This document shows positions 47,026-60,700 of a stretch of DNA of 64,000 nt, piece by piece. The first letter of the stretch is position 1; every line of letters begins with the position of its first letter. This DNA comes from Lomentospora prolificans (Eukaryota > Ascomycota > Sordariomycetes > Microascales > Microascaceae): positions 4,278,001-4,342,000 of the forward strand of contig JARFXM010000009.1 of the NCBI GenBank assembly GCA_029532625.1. The letters run 5' to 3'. The notes beneath the pieces were generated by a model. The model had not been told where the DNA came from. It worked only from the letters and a program-made list of their open reading frames with translations, and ran no database searches. A program made the position numbers and the translations under genes.

Positions 47026-48243
47026 ATGACCGTTCCAGACAAATTCACCGGCTTCCAGGTCAACAGCGCCGAGACTTGGACCGAATTTCACAAGAACGAG
47101 TTCGAGCCCAAGCCGTTCGGCGACTACGACGTCGACATCAAGATTGAGTGCTGCGGTATCTGCGCCAGTGACCTTCATACCATCAACGGCTCCTGGGGAC
47201 CCCAGCACTACCCTCTAGCTGTTGGCCACGGTGGGTTCTGCTGAGATTGGTGGTGCAGATGAGGCGTGAAGGCTCACATCCGTTTTTCGATAGAAATTGT
47301 TGGCACCGCCCTCCGCGTCGGACCTAAGGTCACCCTGATCAAGCCCGGTCAGCGAGTCGGTGTTGGAGCCCAGTCCTACTCCTGCCTTGACTGTAGGCAG
47401 TGCAAGAATGAGAACGAGACCTACTGCAAAGACCAGCTCGATACCTACGGCGCCAAGTGGCCCGATACTGGCATCATCTCCCAGGGTGGTTATTCCTCCC
47501 ACGTGCGAACACACGAGCACTGGTAAGATCGTTCCGACGAAATACTAGACGGCTTGAGTGGGTCCAGTTGAATCGCTAATTTTGTGTATTTCAGGGTCTT
47601 CCCTATCCCCGACGGCCTTTCTAGCACTGTTGCCGCCCCTATGCTCTGCGCCGGCCTCACTTCCTACAGCCCTCTTGTCCGCAATGGCTGCGGTCCCGGC
47701 AAGAAGGTTGGTGTGGTAGGTATTGGTGGTCTCGGCCACTTTGGCGTCCTCTTTGCCAAAGCTCTTGGCGCTGAAGTCTGGGCCATCTCGAGATCACGCG
47801 CCAAGGAGGAAGACGTAAAGAAGATGGGTGCCGTCGGCCTCATCGCCACCAACGAGAAGGGATGGAGCGAGCCCCACAAAATGACTTTCGACCTCATAAT
47901 CAACACTGCAAACTCGTTTGACGGTTTCCAGCTCTCCGAGTACCTTAGCCTCCTCGATGTGCATGGCAAGTGGGTTTCCGTAGGTCTCCCGGGTGGTGAC
48001 GGCATCACTATCAAAAACCAGGACTTCCTGCCCAACGGCTGCTTCATCGGTAGCTCCCATCTTGGCAGCAGGCGCGAGATGTTAGAGATGTTGCAGCTGG
48101 CGGCGGATCAGAACATCAATACTTGGGTAGAAGAGATCCCCCTCTCGGCTGACAACCTGAAGACGGCGTTGGAGAGGTTGGAGCACCACGACATCAAGTA
48201 CCGATTCTGCTTGACCAACTATGAGGATGTTTTTGGAAAATAA
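47026..48243 (+). CDS. NADP-dependent zinc alcohol dehydrogenase (ADH6/cinnamyl type)
   Basis: Exons 47026–47230, 47294–47522 and 47595–48243 encode 360 residues, the exact length of yeast Adh6; introns are 63 and 72 bases. Members reduce aliphatic and aromatic aldehydes (cinnamaldehyde, veratraldehyde, furfural) to alcohols with NADPH. Catalytic zinc ligands are C46, H68, E69 and C163; the H68–E69 pair is split by the first intron (GH|E IVG). The structural zinc site is C99, C102, C105 and C113 in SCLDCRQCKNENETYC. The Rossmann motif GIGGLGH is at residues 187–193, and S210, R211 and K215 after the second beta strand match residues that make Adh6 prefer NADPH. The ATG has a sensible context (TAGTCATGA). 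No pathway neighbours are present, so a detoxification role is inferred from the family only. Confidence 0.95.
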
Positions 48244-51200
48244 GCTGTGAATAATGACGCTCGGGGCTTGCTGGGCTGTATTTGAACGAGTTAGATAGGT
48301 TAAGCGCCAGAGGGAGAGTATTTAGTTCAATTCGAATGCAAACCCATTGCCGTCGGCCTCAATCCAATCACTTGACGCATACATTATCTCGGTAGGAGTC
48401 GACGTAAGCCTTGAGTTTAGGACAGGAGATGTTGAAAGTGGTAGGGCTGCCTCGAGAAGCAAGAAAGAGAGGCTCGCCGATTAGATTTATACAAGGAAAG
48501 CGGGAAATCCGGAACCATCAAGGTCACTGACCCCGCAAACTGCAGCCGAACTTCGACTGCGTTACCTCCCTACCAGCGGTTCTTGCATTGATGCATTATA
48601 ATCGGGCGCCTAGTTGCTCTTACCCCGTAGACCTCCCGATCTCACTGGCTCCTGCTTGCTATTGAGCACAGGGACGATCCACAGTCGAACCAATATGACA
48701 TCTTCACGAAGTTGTTCTACGATTTCCAAGCATACGATGTATAAAGCAAGCCTTCGGAATTGTTCCCGTTTAACTAGCCCGTCCTTCCACTTCGAGAGGG
48801 TTGTGGTAGGATATCCGTAATTCAACGTATTAAACCACAGCCAAAGAGCCGCGCCTTGGCACGAACGGCTCCAGTATCTTCTCTCCTATCCTGCCCCCCT
48901 GTATGAGGAGGACTAGTTACATATATTCTGCGGTGCTTGTAAGGCCCTGACGCAGCATGTCGTACTGTTTACTGCTGTACCTTCTTGGCCTTCGCAACCC
49001 GGCGGTCAACACACGCTTTCTAGGGAAAAAAATGGAGCGACGTCTTGTCTATGATGTGTACCTTCCTGTGTGGGCATTATTCCAGCCTGTTAGCCTGGTA
49101 TCACGCCATTACCACAGAGCGTTGGATGCAGCCCCAAGGTTTTTGACTGCTAGTGTAAGGATGAAACACAGGCAAACCTCTTAGAGCTGGTTGCGCCCAC
49201 ATTCTTCGCCTTTGAGGAGTCCCTGATATGCCACCGGTAATAGCTGGTGGAAGTGAGAGTAAGCCCTCCCGTTTTCAAAGCTTTCACCAAAGATGGGAGT
49301 GTTGCTAACGTGAATGACGTTTCCTCGTGCGCTTCCTCGGCGGCGATGGGAAGAATGGCATTGGAGGGTCAGGAGCATAACCACGATCATGGTGATGTGC
49401 CCGCAAATGACATGCGACTCAAGACACAGGTGCTCTCTAACAGACGTGTGTTCTGGTCGCTGGCGGCGGCGGGTTACGGGAGCACTGCCACCAGGGCTCC
49501 CTGCCATGGTGTGGCGAGGGTGGCTACTGGCCTTTCGCCATATTCGGGTAGTCCCGAGCCTGAAGCAGCCAGCTACAGGCATCTCCCGCCAGGCAGACAA
49601 GGCTGGGCTTTGCATCAGAGCCAGTGTCTGTGCGGCGACTCTAATCGCTGCCCAGGTCTCTCAGAATGATTCGGACGATTGGAGTCTCAGAAAAGTAAGA
49701 CGCTGCGTGCCCCGGCATGTTCTGGGATTTAGGATTTAGCATGGCCCATGAACTTCCATTTTCAACTCTTCTGTATATAAGAAGGTTAAAAAAATGAATA
49801 AAATAGAACTAAATAAAACGTGTTTCTTTATATCTCTTGGGCGAGTCACTCTTTCCCTACAGCTCCGCTCCCCACCACACCTTCCTTGTGATGTTTCATA
49901 TATTCAACCTCGGAGACAAATTTCCAACTGAGCAGCTCAAGCACAACACTGCAACTGTTGGCCCAGGGGCACCCTTATTTTTCCTTCTTTATTTCTCTTC
50001 TTTTCTTTATTGACTTGCTCTTAACTACCAAGAAAAGGCTTCGAAGCCATCGCGGCGCGGACCCATCAATGGATTAAAAGGGGGACTTCGGACGATGATC
50101 TTCCTTTCATGAAATAAAGACCACACCATGATCGCCTGTCCTCGAGGGTGCCCAGGGCCGATGAATCGCGAATTACGCGGCATTGGTATAACGGATGTGC
50201 CTGCTAATGTTTTCCACGCTAGTGTCGTTGATCCCATTCCTATATCAATGCAGAGGAATGAATGGGTGGGTGATTAATACAAGTTGGCCCCCTTTTGAGG
50301 AGAAGGACTAATAAGACGTCCATGGAGGCAGGTGAAGGCCTGTCAGCTGAAACTAGGGAGTTGATGGAGACGGTTTTGGCTAAATATAAACTCGGGTTTG
50401 AACGTCATGGAGAAGCGATGATCCGTTTATGCCTATCATAGTTCACCTTTTCTGAGAAATTGGAGAGGTGACACTTTTTACCTTGCTCTGGTGGGCGAAA
50501 ACCTTTTGTCGACCTCCATCCTGCCCGCTTCCGTGGATGGTCACTATTGGGAGAGAAAAATCGAGGTGGCCGGGAGCTTAAGTGAATGTGGCGGTCTGTG
50601 AGTTTGCGATGGCAGGGGCCGGAATGTCCAAGTGTCGGCGCTATCTCAAGTCAGGAAGAGGGGAGCGGATGGCATCCATGGACAGCTCAATTCAGTTACA
50701 TTAGTAGTGGGTTCGAGGGGAGAAGTTGCCATGGGCTACTTCGAGATGAGGATAGTATGGGTCAAATATGGCTGGGAGGATGGCAGTTTTGGCGCTGGTC
50801 TTGTTGATGCGTATTTTCATGAATCAATGGGGAGCAAACTGTCGAGTGCTTTTGCATTGGAGTATTTATTTGTTAGGGTCTGACACATGTAATTCTTCAT
50901 ACTTGTAGATGCAGTCTTTCACTTGCATCAATGGTAAGAATAGTACAAGGGCTGCATGTGGAATAATACACTGTTAATGTCAGTGATAGAATCTCGCGGA
51001 ATTAACACTGTAGCAGGTAGTCTGATCTGAGTGAGGGGACAGTGTTATTACCCTGTGTTCCTGGATCATGTCCTGTGGCACCATCACATGTGGGTTGCCC
51101 ATGGTAGTGAGGACTAGCGTCTTTACACCCAATCAGGAATGGCGTGAGCGCCTTGCCCAGGAGACACCGCAACCTTCCTCAGCCACAACAACAACACACT

Positions 51201-51807
51201 AATACTTGTCCAAAGCATTGGGCGGACAGACAAGAGCCATCCCCAGTGTTATCAACCCCCCAGCATGGGTTGAAACCTTTCCCACACCGATCAACACCCA
51301 ACGACGAACATCGCCAACATCGAACATTCGACGATAAACTGACCAAGGTAAGCTATTTCAGGTAAGAACGACAATCATCGACAAGTTGACGACGTTTTAC
51401 TCATTTTCGCCAACTCTATTTCCGCCTCTTTTTTTTCTTTTTTTTTTAATCAATTCTCCTATTTTCCGTGTCCAATACCGCCGCCTCCTTTGTGATTGTC
51501 CGCCCTCTTCATAACAAACACACCTGTCTCGTTGTGCCTCAGCGGACAATCTCCACCTAGTTCCGACAAACGGGTTGTGGCTACCACTATCTACGGGAGC
51601 ATTCGCAAAAGAACACCCTTCTTTTCCCGGCTCTGTTTGGAACCGTAGACGCTCTACGACCCTCGCGATCGCCTTGCCGGTTCCTCAACTGGCCCGCACT
51701 TTCCCCGCTGCGACCTCCTCCCAATCCAAATCGGCCTACGCTTCTCCATGCGGTTCCCATCTCAGGCTTAGTTGTGCGCGAGAAGAGCGAACCAAGATTT
51801 AGCCACC
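48244..51807. other. Intergenic region between dehydrogenase and nudE
   Basis: No gene is supported. An open plus-strand frame at 49247–49669 (140 codons, no ATG at its apparent start) is unrecognised. From about 51,130 the sequence becomes C/A- and T/C-rich and probably represents the promoter and long leader of nudE, including a likely leader intron listed separately. Confidence 0.55.
51348..51542 (+). other. Possible intron in the nudE leader
   Basis: A strong donor (CCAAG|GTAAGC) at 51348 and, 14 bases on, a second one (TTTCAG|GTAAGA at 51362) precede a T/C-rich stretch and an acceptor GCCTCAG ending at 51542, all before the nudE start codon. The overlapping arrangement of a CAG and a GTAAG near 51361 could also allow a tiny alternative segment. 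This rests only on splice consensus. Confidence 0.3.
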
Positions 51808-53636
51808 ATGGCTGAACCTCCATCCTCACCACCGACAGAGACCGCGACTGCCGAGGAGGCCCTCTCCTGGTACAAGTCTCAGTATGAGCAGCTCGAACTT
51901 GAACTTGCCGATTTCAGGGAATCCAGTCGCGAGCTCGAACAGGAGCTAGAGCGAGATATTGAGCAGGCCGAGAAACGAGAACGCGCCCTCCAGGAGAAAG
52001 CTGAGAGCCTCAACTATGAAGTTGATGAGTGGAAGGTATGTGAAACAAGAATCCAATCACTCGAAACCACCCTCGGTGAGCGCATAGCCCTCACACAGTA
52101 ATCCTACAGAGAAAATATCGAGAATCCAAGGCCGAGGCGAGTGCGGCGCAAAATGCACTTGAGAAGGAAATTACCACACTGCGTGATTCCAACAGGACTC
52201 TGCAGCTGAAGTTACGGGATACTGAGGTGGCCAACGACGACTTTGAACGTCAAGCGCGAAACACAACGTCGTCTTTGGAAGACCTTGAGTCCAAGTATAA
52301 CGTAGCTATCGAGCGGGGCGTTCTACTTGAGGAAGAGATTCGCATGGGTGAACAAGAGCGCGAGAACCTTCGCATCGAGACCCAGCGCCTGAAGGAGGAG
52401 CTTGCCGACACCAAGATCGAGGTCGAGGTCCTCCAAGACAAGGTCCGCAAGCAAGAATCGCGCCATCTCTCTATGATCTCGACCGACATCTCGGTTCCCG
52501 AGTCTCCCACTTTCGACAAGAGCATGGGTTCCCCAGAGTCGACTGCAAGTTCGCCCCTCATCTCCACTCCTCCTGACACTGCCGAGTTACCTGCCGGCAA
52601 GCCCGTACAGGAACCGCCTTCCCCACCGATGTCAGATGCTTCTGCACCGCTGCGCAAACCCAGGCCTTCGATTACCAAGACCCCTGCTCCCTCTGCCCAA
52701 AGGAAGACGCGCTTGCCGTCAGCCGACAACAGCGTTACACCCAAGCCACGACCTTCTAACTTCTCCTCGTCTGTTACCAAGAGGCCTACGACCCGTGCGG
52801 CCACCGCTACTCCTGCTACCAAGACCCCCGCCAACCGCACAACTGCACCTCGATCCACGTCGCATCGACTTCCCGCCACTAATTCTCTCTCGCACATCCG
52901 CTCCCTTACTGCCCAGGTTCAACGCTTGGAGGCGAGGGTTCAGTCCGCACGATCTAGGCTCCCCGCTCGTGTCAATACCCCGCCTCGGGCATCGCCGCGG
53001 TCCTCCGTTAATGGTATGGGAAGTGTGCCGTCGACCGTCACCATTAGGTCTAGGAGGCGGGCGACTGGTTCTGTTACCAGCGCTTCTGTAGCTAGCGACG
53101 ACACTACCCCCACCAACCAACAGGCCGCTCGAAAGACTGCCCAGACTACTGGAAAGCACATTCCTCGACTGAGCACTTCAGGTGTGAGCCGCCTGTCGTT
53201 TGGCCCTCTACCAAACAGACACCCTGGTGGTGATTCGGAGACGTCAATGTCGCGGCCTAGTTCTCGTGCTAGTATCTCTTCTGGGTATGCGCGACCTGCC
53301 AGCCGAACCGAGATGAACCCCCCTCCCCGTCCGCTTAGCCGAGCTAGCCTCTCTGGCACGCGAACGCCCCTAAGCCGTCCCCGCAGCTCCCTGAGCGGTA
53401 GCCTCCACGGCCACTCGGCTAGCGTAGGCCGCTTTGATGTTGATGAATTCGACGATGATAGCGACCTCCGCACCCCAAGCCGGCGAGGCACCTTCTCCAA
53501 ATATGAGATTGAAGGTGCTGTGAGCCGGATTCCAGCCCCCGCTAGCTCTAGGCGACAGAGCGGTGGAAGGAGAGTGAGCAGCGGTTTGGGATTTAGGGAA
53601 TCCGAGCCACTGGATGAGATGGAAGAGACTTACTAG
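51808..53636 (+). CDS. nudE: Nuclear distribution protein NudE (dynein/LIS1 regulator)
   Basis: Exons 51808–52035 and 52110–53636 encode 584 residues, matching fungal NudE/RO-11 (about 585); the intron is 74 bases, phase 0, rejoining DEWK|RKYRESKAEAS. NudE binds LIS1 (NudF) and dynein at microtubule plus ends and spindle poles and is needed for nuclear migration along hyphae. Residues about 14–195 form one long coiled coil rich in Glu, Lys and Leu (LSWYKSQYEQLELELADF onward), the conserved dimerisation and LIS1-binding part. The rest is low-complexity Ser/Thr/Pro/Arg sequence with many potential kinase sites and an acidic patch DVDEFDDDSD near the end. The ATG has an almost ideal context (GCCACCATGG). 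An in-frame stop in the retained intron confirms that splicing is needed. The gene stands alone, with a T/C-rich leader upstream. Confidence 0.95.
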
Positions 53637-56600
53637 AGGGATGAGTAAAACCTCTCTCGCCACTATTTCTTCGTCTTCTGAGCTTTTACCCAGCTACTCA
53701 GATGGAGTGCGTTTTAATTACATACAAAGGAATGACCACCCACTTCTGTCTATTTCTTTGTCGGAGTCATGATTGAGGAATTCATCACTATGGTCTGGTT
53801 GTATATCATGGGGTTACGGGGTTTCATGAAGGTTAAAACGCAGGGGAACGGGTGGAAACATTGTTTTGTTTGATGGACTGCTTGTTTGCACATGGAACTG
53901 CTCATTCTTCTTGCAAATGGGTTTAGGAAAGGGCGGATTGATGTCGCTTTCGATCTTTTTCTTCGTTGTCATCACAGATGCCACGCTCCCTTTTCTCTGA
54001 CACTCTTTCTTTTTTTTTTTGTCTTGGCCACAATTGGTTTGTGGTTAATACTGGATTGGAGCATTACAATTCTTGATACCTCTAGATACGCCTGACAGCA
54101 CGTACGCGACTATATTTCCTTTGTCTTTAATTCAATGGATATTTACACTCTCCCAGCTTCCATTTATTTGTGACTATGTATGACATGTAGGTCAAGCGCC
54201 GGTTGGAGAGAGTTCGCTTGAGGCCGCGGGTTAAGCACCCAGGTCGCTCCCGCGAAAGTTGACCAATATAGCAGCACTGAATAATTTTGTGCCTTCTTCT
54301 TTCCCCAATTGGGAGACGTCTGGCGTAGTGATTCTGCTCGAGTTCCCTGAACCGGACAAAGGCAGCACCAAGCCTTACGGCCCGGAGTGGGTTTGTTACC
54401 AGCCGGGAGGAGAGACTACCCTGGACGGAAGTACCTCGAGCGCTTTCCGTGAAGCAGGATATCTCATCCCCCAAGTTCAATTCAATTTATACTCCGTCAA
54501 AAGGCTCAGCACTGGACATGCCCTCCGGATCTATTAACGAGTTCAGCTCATGCAACAGTAAGCTTGCTTTCGAGAAGTCGGTCGTTCTGTAGCCGCTCCT
54601 CCTTGTGTGACCGGAGGGGGGATACCTAGTCCATCTGCCTTCCACTGACTAATTCTGCGCATACGATTGGACCGCTGCTCTAGGCGGAAAAATCTGAGTG
54701 TGTATGTCCTTGTAAAGGACACTTACATTATGCTCTTGCCTTTCTTGTCTATACCTACACTCAATATGACAGGGTCGAGCTTCAACCGGAGGAAGTTCGC
54801 GGCAGTGTTGATTCTCTTTTCAATATTACTCCGTATTTTGAAGTTAAGACAGAGGCCAGCCAAACCAAGTCTGGCAGTGGACGCAGGGTCGCATCGCCCC
54901 TGGCCTGACGCCCAATCGGATTGGCCAGCGGGCTGTATCGTTGGCGCTCGGCGGGCGGACAAGCTGTTGGGGATCTGCGGGTTGAAGAACGGGCGCGCGG
55001 GATGTACCTTTACTGGACGACGGAGCGACTGTCAGTGTCTAAGAACGGGGAACTGCAAACTGCACGCTCCTGGGAGAGGAAATGCACCAAGGTAGACAGC
55101 TGGCGGTACAAGAAGGGATCATTTGGTTGCTGCGATTATTGCTTGATTGATAATTTAGCCAGGAATGGCAAATTTGATAACCTTTCATTTTCTCGATATA
55201 GCATTTTGCGTTGACCTACGTCCTCAATGACGAAGCCTAATAAAGGATCAAACCACAAAACGCAATCGCGTTCTAAGTTGCCCTAGTGGTGCTCTAGAGA
55301 TGGGGTCGTTGGATGGTGCTGTTCCCAGAGAAGGACTGGGTTTGAGGTACTCTCAACGGTTCAGGCACCCAACGATTTGGGAGTCGGATATAGGCTCGGA
55401 GCCTAAGGTTAGACTTGTTTCCCAGTGAGGAGACTGCTCCCCTAATGGCTTGGACTGTCGGAGATCGAGGAAGCTAAAAGAAAAAAAGTAACATTGTACG
55501 GTAATGTGTGCCTCGCGTGCGTCTGTTCCGACATGGGGCATCTGAGCACAAGACATACTGGTGGGCGAGTGTCTTTGTGGTTTGAGAGTCCGCTTCTCAG
55601 TTTGCAACTCAATTTGTTGCTGTGGCGCGTCGAGGAAGCTCATCTAAATGGAGTGGGAGCTGTGGTATTATCGATGAGACAAGGGGAGATACAGTATGGT
55701 GACGTCGTCGGGGATGCGCTAGTCTTTTTTGGGACATTCGACGGGTGTGGGAGAGGGCGTGTGTGGAAAAGATGTTGAGATTGAGAAAAAGTGTCCTTAA
55801 TAGTTGCTGGGCGATCCTAGGGTCCACATTTTGGTTCATTGATGTGAATCTTCTCGAATGCCTGGTTCAACCTTTGCCACGGGTTCCTCGTTGGGGAGAA
55901 CCGGCTCAAGGTCGCTGCCTCTTTGGGTTGTGAGAGGATCATTATGGCCACGGCGATTTGGCGGAGATGTGATCGGAATTCTTTGGTCTTGGGTCTTGGG
56001 GCTCCGTACAGACTTCTCCAATTGCTCCGCTGACTGGTGGCGTCCAGGCGCTGGCCTTTCGGCCCCGTGTTGGGGAATTGTAACGATGGATTTCGGCTTC
56101 CACGGGGCAAAGATCAACCCCTCCGGTCACTCCCCGCCTTAAATACGTCCTTTTCGCATAGCGTTTGGAGCACTGGATCTCGGAAGGGCGCAATAGGGCG
56201 CTATAGGGCCTTGTCGAAGTACGTCGCGCGGGTGACGGGAATGTGATATGCGAGCGATCAGAAGAGAGCAATTGAATGAACTGAGCGAGCAAGCCAAGTA
56301 TTATCTTTTCTCACTGATACTGTTTCCGTATCGATAGCCGATTATCTCATGGAGGACAGAACCACCTAAGACAGTCTAGTAAGATACCTTGCAGGTTTCA
56401 TCTTTTCGACCAGACTTCGAGTCCGTCCTTCCTGAGATGATTGCACCAAGTCCTTTCGCCTGGCAAATCCACGTAGTTGCAATCGCGGTGCTGCATTTCT
56501 TTCCATGTCTTTTCGCAGGGAGGACCCGACACTTCTCGCAGGACCCCTCGAGGACTGTGTGCACTCGGACACCTCAGCGCGCTGTATCCCCGTCCAACGC

Positions 56601-57775
56601 GCGCATGTACCTGTCCTGCTTGTCTTCGAGAGTTTCTCCGAAAACTCGCAGGGCAGGAGACAATGTTGGAGTTACATCTGGTACCTCAGCTGGAATCAAG
56701 CAAGGCGCACTAGACTGTGACAGCCGAAGCTGTGCAAGGTCGCGGGGGCTATGGAAGACGCTAATCCCAGAGTTTTCTGAGGGCTCCTTTCAAGTTGCAT
56801 CCACACCCCCTTCGGCCCCTCTGGCTCAAGCTTCCCCAACAGCCCGGACGACAACGATTGGCTAGCCGCACCCCTCAGTCCCTACAAAGTGGTCGAGAGA
56901 AAAATTGGCCCCTTCAACAAAAAAAAAAAAATAGTCTGCCGCCGTCCCGCAACCGCAACATACTCATAACCAAACACCACAATGTAGGGAAGCTACTCGG
57001 TACTTACATGCTTGGTCCTCCTCCCCCTGCTCCTGAGTGGCTCCTGCGTTTCCCATCCGACCCTCATTAATTCTGGTGTCAGCTCGGTCCATAGACATAA
57101 CTCCCTCTTGTCCGCTTTAATACTTTCCTTTGCCAAACCTGAATATCCGCTTATTCTCTTCTCTCAAACGTCCTTGATCCTCCCGATTCTTGTCAAATCC
57201 CTTCTTGCACTGTATTTTGAATTGTGTAGTCTTTATTGAGAGACGAAGAGGGATCTTTTTTCGACTTGGTCGCTCGTCATTGTTGAACGGAAGCACGAGA
57301 TCCCGATAATCACCCTGCGACTCCCACAGGGCAAACGATTAACCACCTCGAACGAACTACGACTCTTCGGCCTTCGTGCTCGTGGACGCAAGTGTCTTAG
57401 GGCCGCTATTCTCTTTAGTAAGCGCGCTCCCCAATCATTGCGCTTTGCATCGCCGGCGAATTTGATACCCCTCGCCCCAAGTCATTGTGAAGAAACCAAG
57501 CAACCAAGCTGAACCCGCCGAGCTTCTTTGGAGCGCCCAGCGCTAACCGCAACTGTTCCCTCATATTAGTCCCCGTTCGAACTGTGCATCTGTTGCCTCG
57601 ATACCCAATTCTGATGCCCATTGCTGTATGAGGCCTGCCGCGAACCTCCTAATCCCCACCCACCTTCCGGTAACTGCCCGCAAGGTTGACATTCGTCCGG
57701 CTCGTCGCGAGCTCCCGAAATCGATGACTCTCGATTCAATCACTTCAGCTTCAGCTTAAATCTCCTTCTTCCACA
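53637..57775. other. Intergenic region between nudE and acetyl-CoA carboxylase
   Basis: No gene is supported. Unrecognised frames occur at 54259–54537 (+), 55942–56292 (−) and 56389–56865 (+). A run of 13 A lies at 56919–56931. From about 57,060 onward the plus strand is T/C-rich, consistent with the promoter and a long leader of the carboxylase gene; introns in that leader are possible but could not be fixed. Confidence 0.55.
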
Positions 57776-60700
57776 ATGACGGAAATAACGGGAGCCTCCA
57801 ACGGCACGACGCGCAAGCTTCCCTACGCTAACGGCAAGCCTAGCTATGCCGAGAAGCACAAAGTTGCCGACCATTTCATCGGCGGAAACCGACTCGAAAA
57901 TGCTCCTGCATCTAAAGTGAAAGACTTTGTGGCCGGGCATGATGGCCACACTGTCATTACCAACGTACGGCGACCCCGCTTCCCATTCACCTATACGTGT
58001 GGTTAAGTCCTCCTTTGTGCTGCTCCAGCTGACAAGGCCATTGGCTTAGGTGCTTATTGCCAACAACGGTATCGCCGCCGTGAAGGAGATCCGCTCTGTG
58101 AGGAAATGGGCATACGAGACCTTTGGCGACGAGAGGGCCATTCACTTCACAGTCATGGCCACTCCTGAGGATCTGCAAGCCAATGCCGATTATATTCGCA
58201 TGGCCGATCACTACGTGGAAGTGCCGGGTGGTACTAACAATCACAACTATGCCAATGTTGAATTGATTGTTGACATCGCAGAGCGAATGGACGTTCATGC
58301 TGTTTGGGCTGGATGGTGAGTCTTATCTGGAACCCCAACCTTCAAAAAATGTGGCGCCAGGCTAACGGAAGCGCAAATTAGGGGTCACGCCTCCGAGAAT
58401 CCGAAGCTCCCCGAATCCCTTGCGGCTTCGCCCAAGAAGATTGTCTTCATTGGACCTCCTGGGTCCGCCATGCGATCGCTTGGTGACAAGATCTCTTCCA
58501 CTATTGTCGCCCAGCACGCCGATGTGCCTTGCATTCCGTGGTCGGGAACCGGTGTTGACGATGTAGTTATCGACGCTTCCGGCATTGTGACGGTCCCCGA
58601 AGATGTATATATGCGAGGATGCGTAAATTCATGGGAGGAGGGTCTCCAGAAGGCCAAGGAGATTGGCTTCCCGGTTATGATCAAAGCTTCTGAGGGTGGT
58701 GGTGGCAAGGGTATCCGAAAGGCCCTGTCCGAAGATGGTTTCGAAGCGCTTTACAAGGCGGCCGCTAGTGAAATTCCCGGGTCTCCCATCTTCATCATGA
58801 AGCTCGCCGGCAATGCTAGGCATCTCGAGGTACAGCTGCTTGCTGATCAATACGGCCACAATATCTCTCTTTTTGGTCGTGACTGCTCGGTGCAGCGTCG
58901 ACACCAAAAGATTATCGAGGAAGCTCCTGTCACTATCGCCAAACCCGAAACTTTCAAGGGAATGGAGGATGCAGCTGTGCGTCTGGGAAAGCTGGTTGGA
59001 TATGTATCTGCCGGCACTGTGGAGTACTTGTACTCTCACGCAGATGACAAGTTTTACTTCTTGGAGCTTAACCCCCGTCTTCAGGTCGAACATCCCACGA
59101 CTGAAATGGTCAGTGGCGTCAACTTGCCCGCCGCTCAATTACAGATTGCTATGGGTATCCCTCTGCACCGCATCCGTGATATCCGGCTCCTCTATGGAGT
59201 TGACCCTAGGACCTCGACAGAGATCGATTTCGATTTCAAGAACCCAGAGAGTGAGAAGACCCAGCGCCGCCCTAGGCCGAAGGGCCACACGACTGCGTGC
59301 CGAATCACGTCTGAGGATCCGGGTGAGGGCTTTAAGCCATCTAATGGTGTTATGCACGACCTCAATTTCCGCAGTAGCTCGAACGTGTGGGGCTATTTCT
59401 CCGTGTCTCCTCAGAGTAAGATTCACAGTTTCTCCGACTCGCAATTCGGTCACATCTTTGCCTACGGAGAGAATCGACAGGCCTCGAGGAAGCACATGGT
59501 TGTGGCCTTGAAGGAGCTCAGCATTCGTGGTGACTTCCGGACTACTGTCGAATATCTGATCAAGCTGCTTGAGACTGAGGCTTTCGAGGATAATACCATC
59601 ACTACCGGCTGGCTTGATGAGCTAATCTCGAAGAAGCTTACAGCGGAGAGGCCCGACCGTATGCTGGCGGTTGTCTGTGGCGCGGTCACCAAGGCCCACA
59701 TTGCGAGTGAGGCCTGCATGGCCGAGTACAAGGCCGGCCTAGAGAAGGGTCAGGTACCCTCCAAGGACATTCTCAAAACCGTCTTTGCTATCGACTTCAT
59801 TTATGAGGGTGAGCGGTACAAGTTTACTGTAACTCGTGCTAGTGTCGACACCTACCATCTCTTCATCAACGGCTCCAAGTGTGCGGTAGGCGTTCGTGCT
59901 CTCAGCGATGGTGGCCTTCTTATTCTTCTCGACGGAAGGTCTCATAACGTCTACTGGAAAGAGGAAGTCGGCGCTACTCGCCTCTCCGTCGATAGCAAGA
60001 CCTGCCTGCTCGAGCAAGAAAACGACCCCACTCAACTTCGAAGCCCCAGCCCAGGTAAGCTCGTCAAGTATACCATTGCCAACGGCGAGCACATCAAGGC
60101 TGGCCAAGCTTTCGCAGAAGTGGAGGTTATGAAGATGTACATGCCCCTTATTGCCCAAGAAGACGGTGTTGTCCAGCTCATCAAGCAACCCGGTGCCACT
60201 TTGGAAGCTGGTGATATTCTCGGCATTTTGGCTCTGGATGACCCTAGCAGGGTCAAGCAAGCGAAGCCCTTCGTGGACCGCCTACCCGATTACGGCGAGC
60301 CCGTCAACGTTGGTCAAAAGCCTGCTCAGCGCTTCTCTCTCCTCTACGGCACTATTGAGAACATTCTTCGCGGTTATGACAATTCAGCTATTATGGCCCA
60401 GACTCTCAAACAGCTCATCGAGGTTTTACGAGACCCTGAGCTCCCTTACAGCGAGTGGAACGCGCAATTCGCTGCGCTTCACACCCGTATGCCTAGCAAG
60501 CTCGCTGCTCTGTTCTCCCAGATCGTGGAGCGGGCCAGGTCTCGACACGCGGAGTTCCCATCCAAATCATTGGCCAGGACTTTCCAAAAATTCGCGGACG
60601 AGAACGTGGCCGACGGAGATGTCCCACTTCTGAGAGCAAACTTGCAGCCGCTCCTTGACGTCCTCGAGCTCTATGCTGATGGACAGAAGGTGAGGGAGCT

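Noticed and set aside
45626..48243. A secondary-metabolite or catabolic gene cluster around the dehydrogenase
   Set aside because: The only close neighbour is a pseudogene of unknown function. No synthase, P450, transporter or regulator gene lies nearby.
52250..52897. A 215-codon minus-strand frame and neighbouring frames over nudE
   Set aside because: Antisense shadows of the low-complexity Ser/Thr/Pro/Arg part of NudE.
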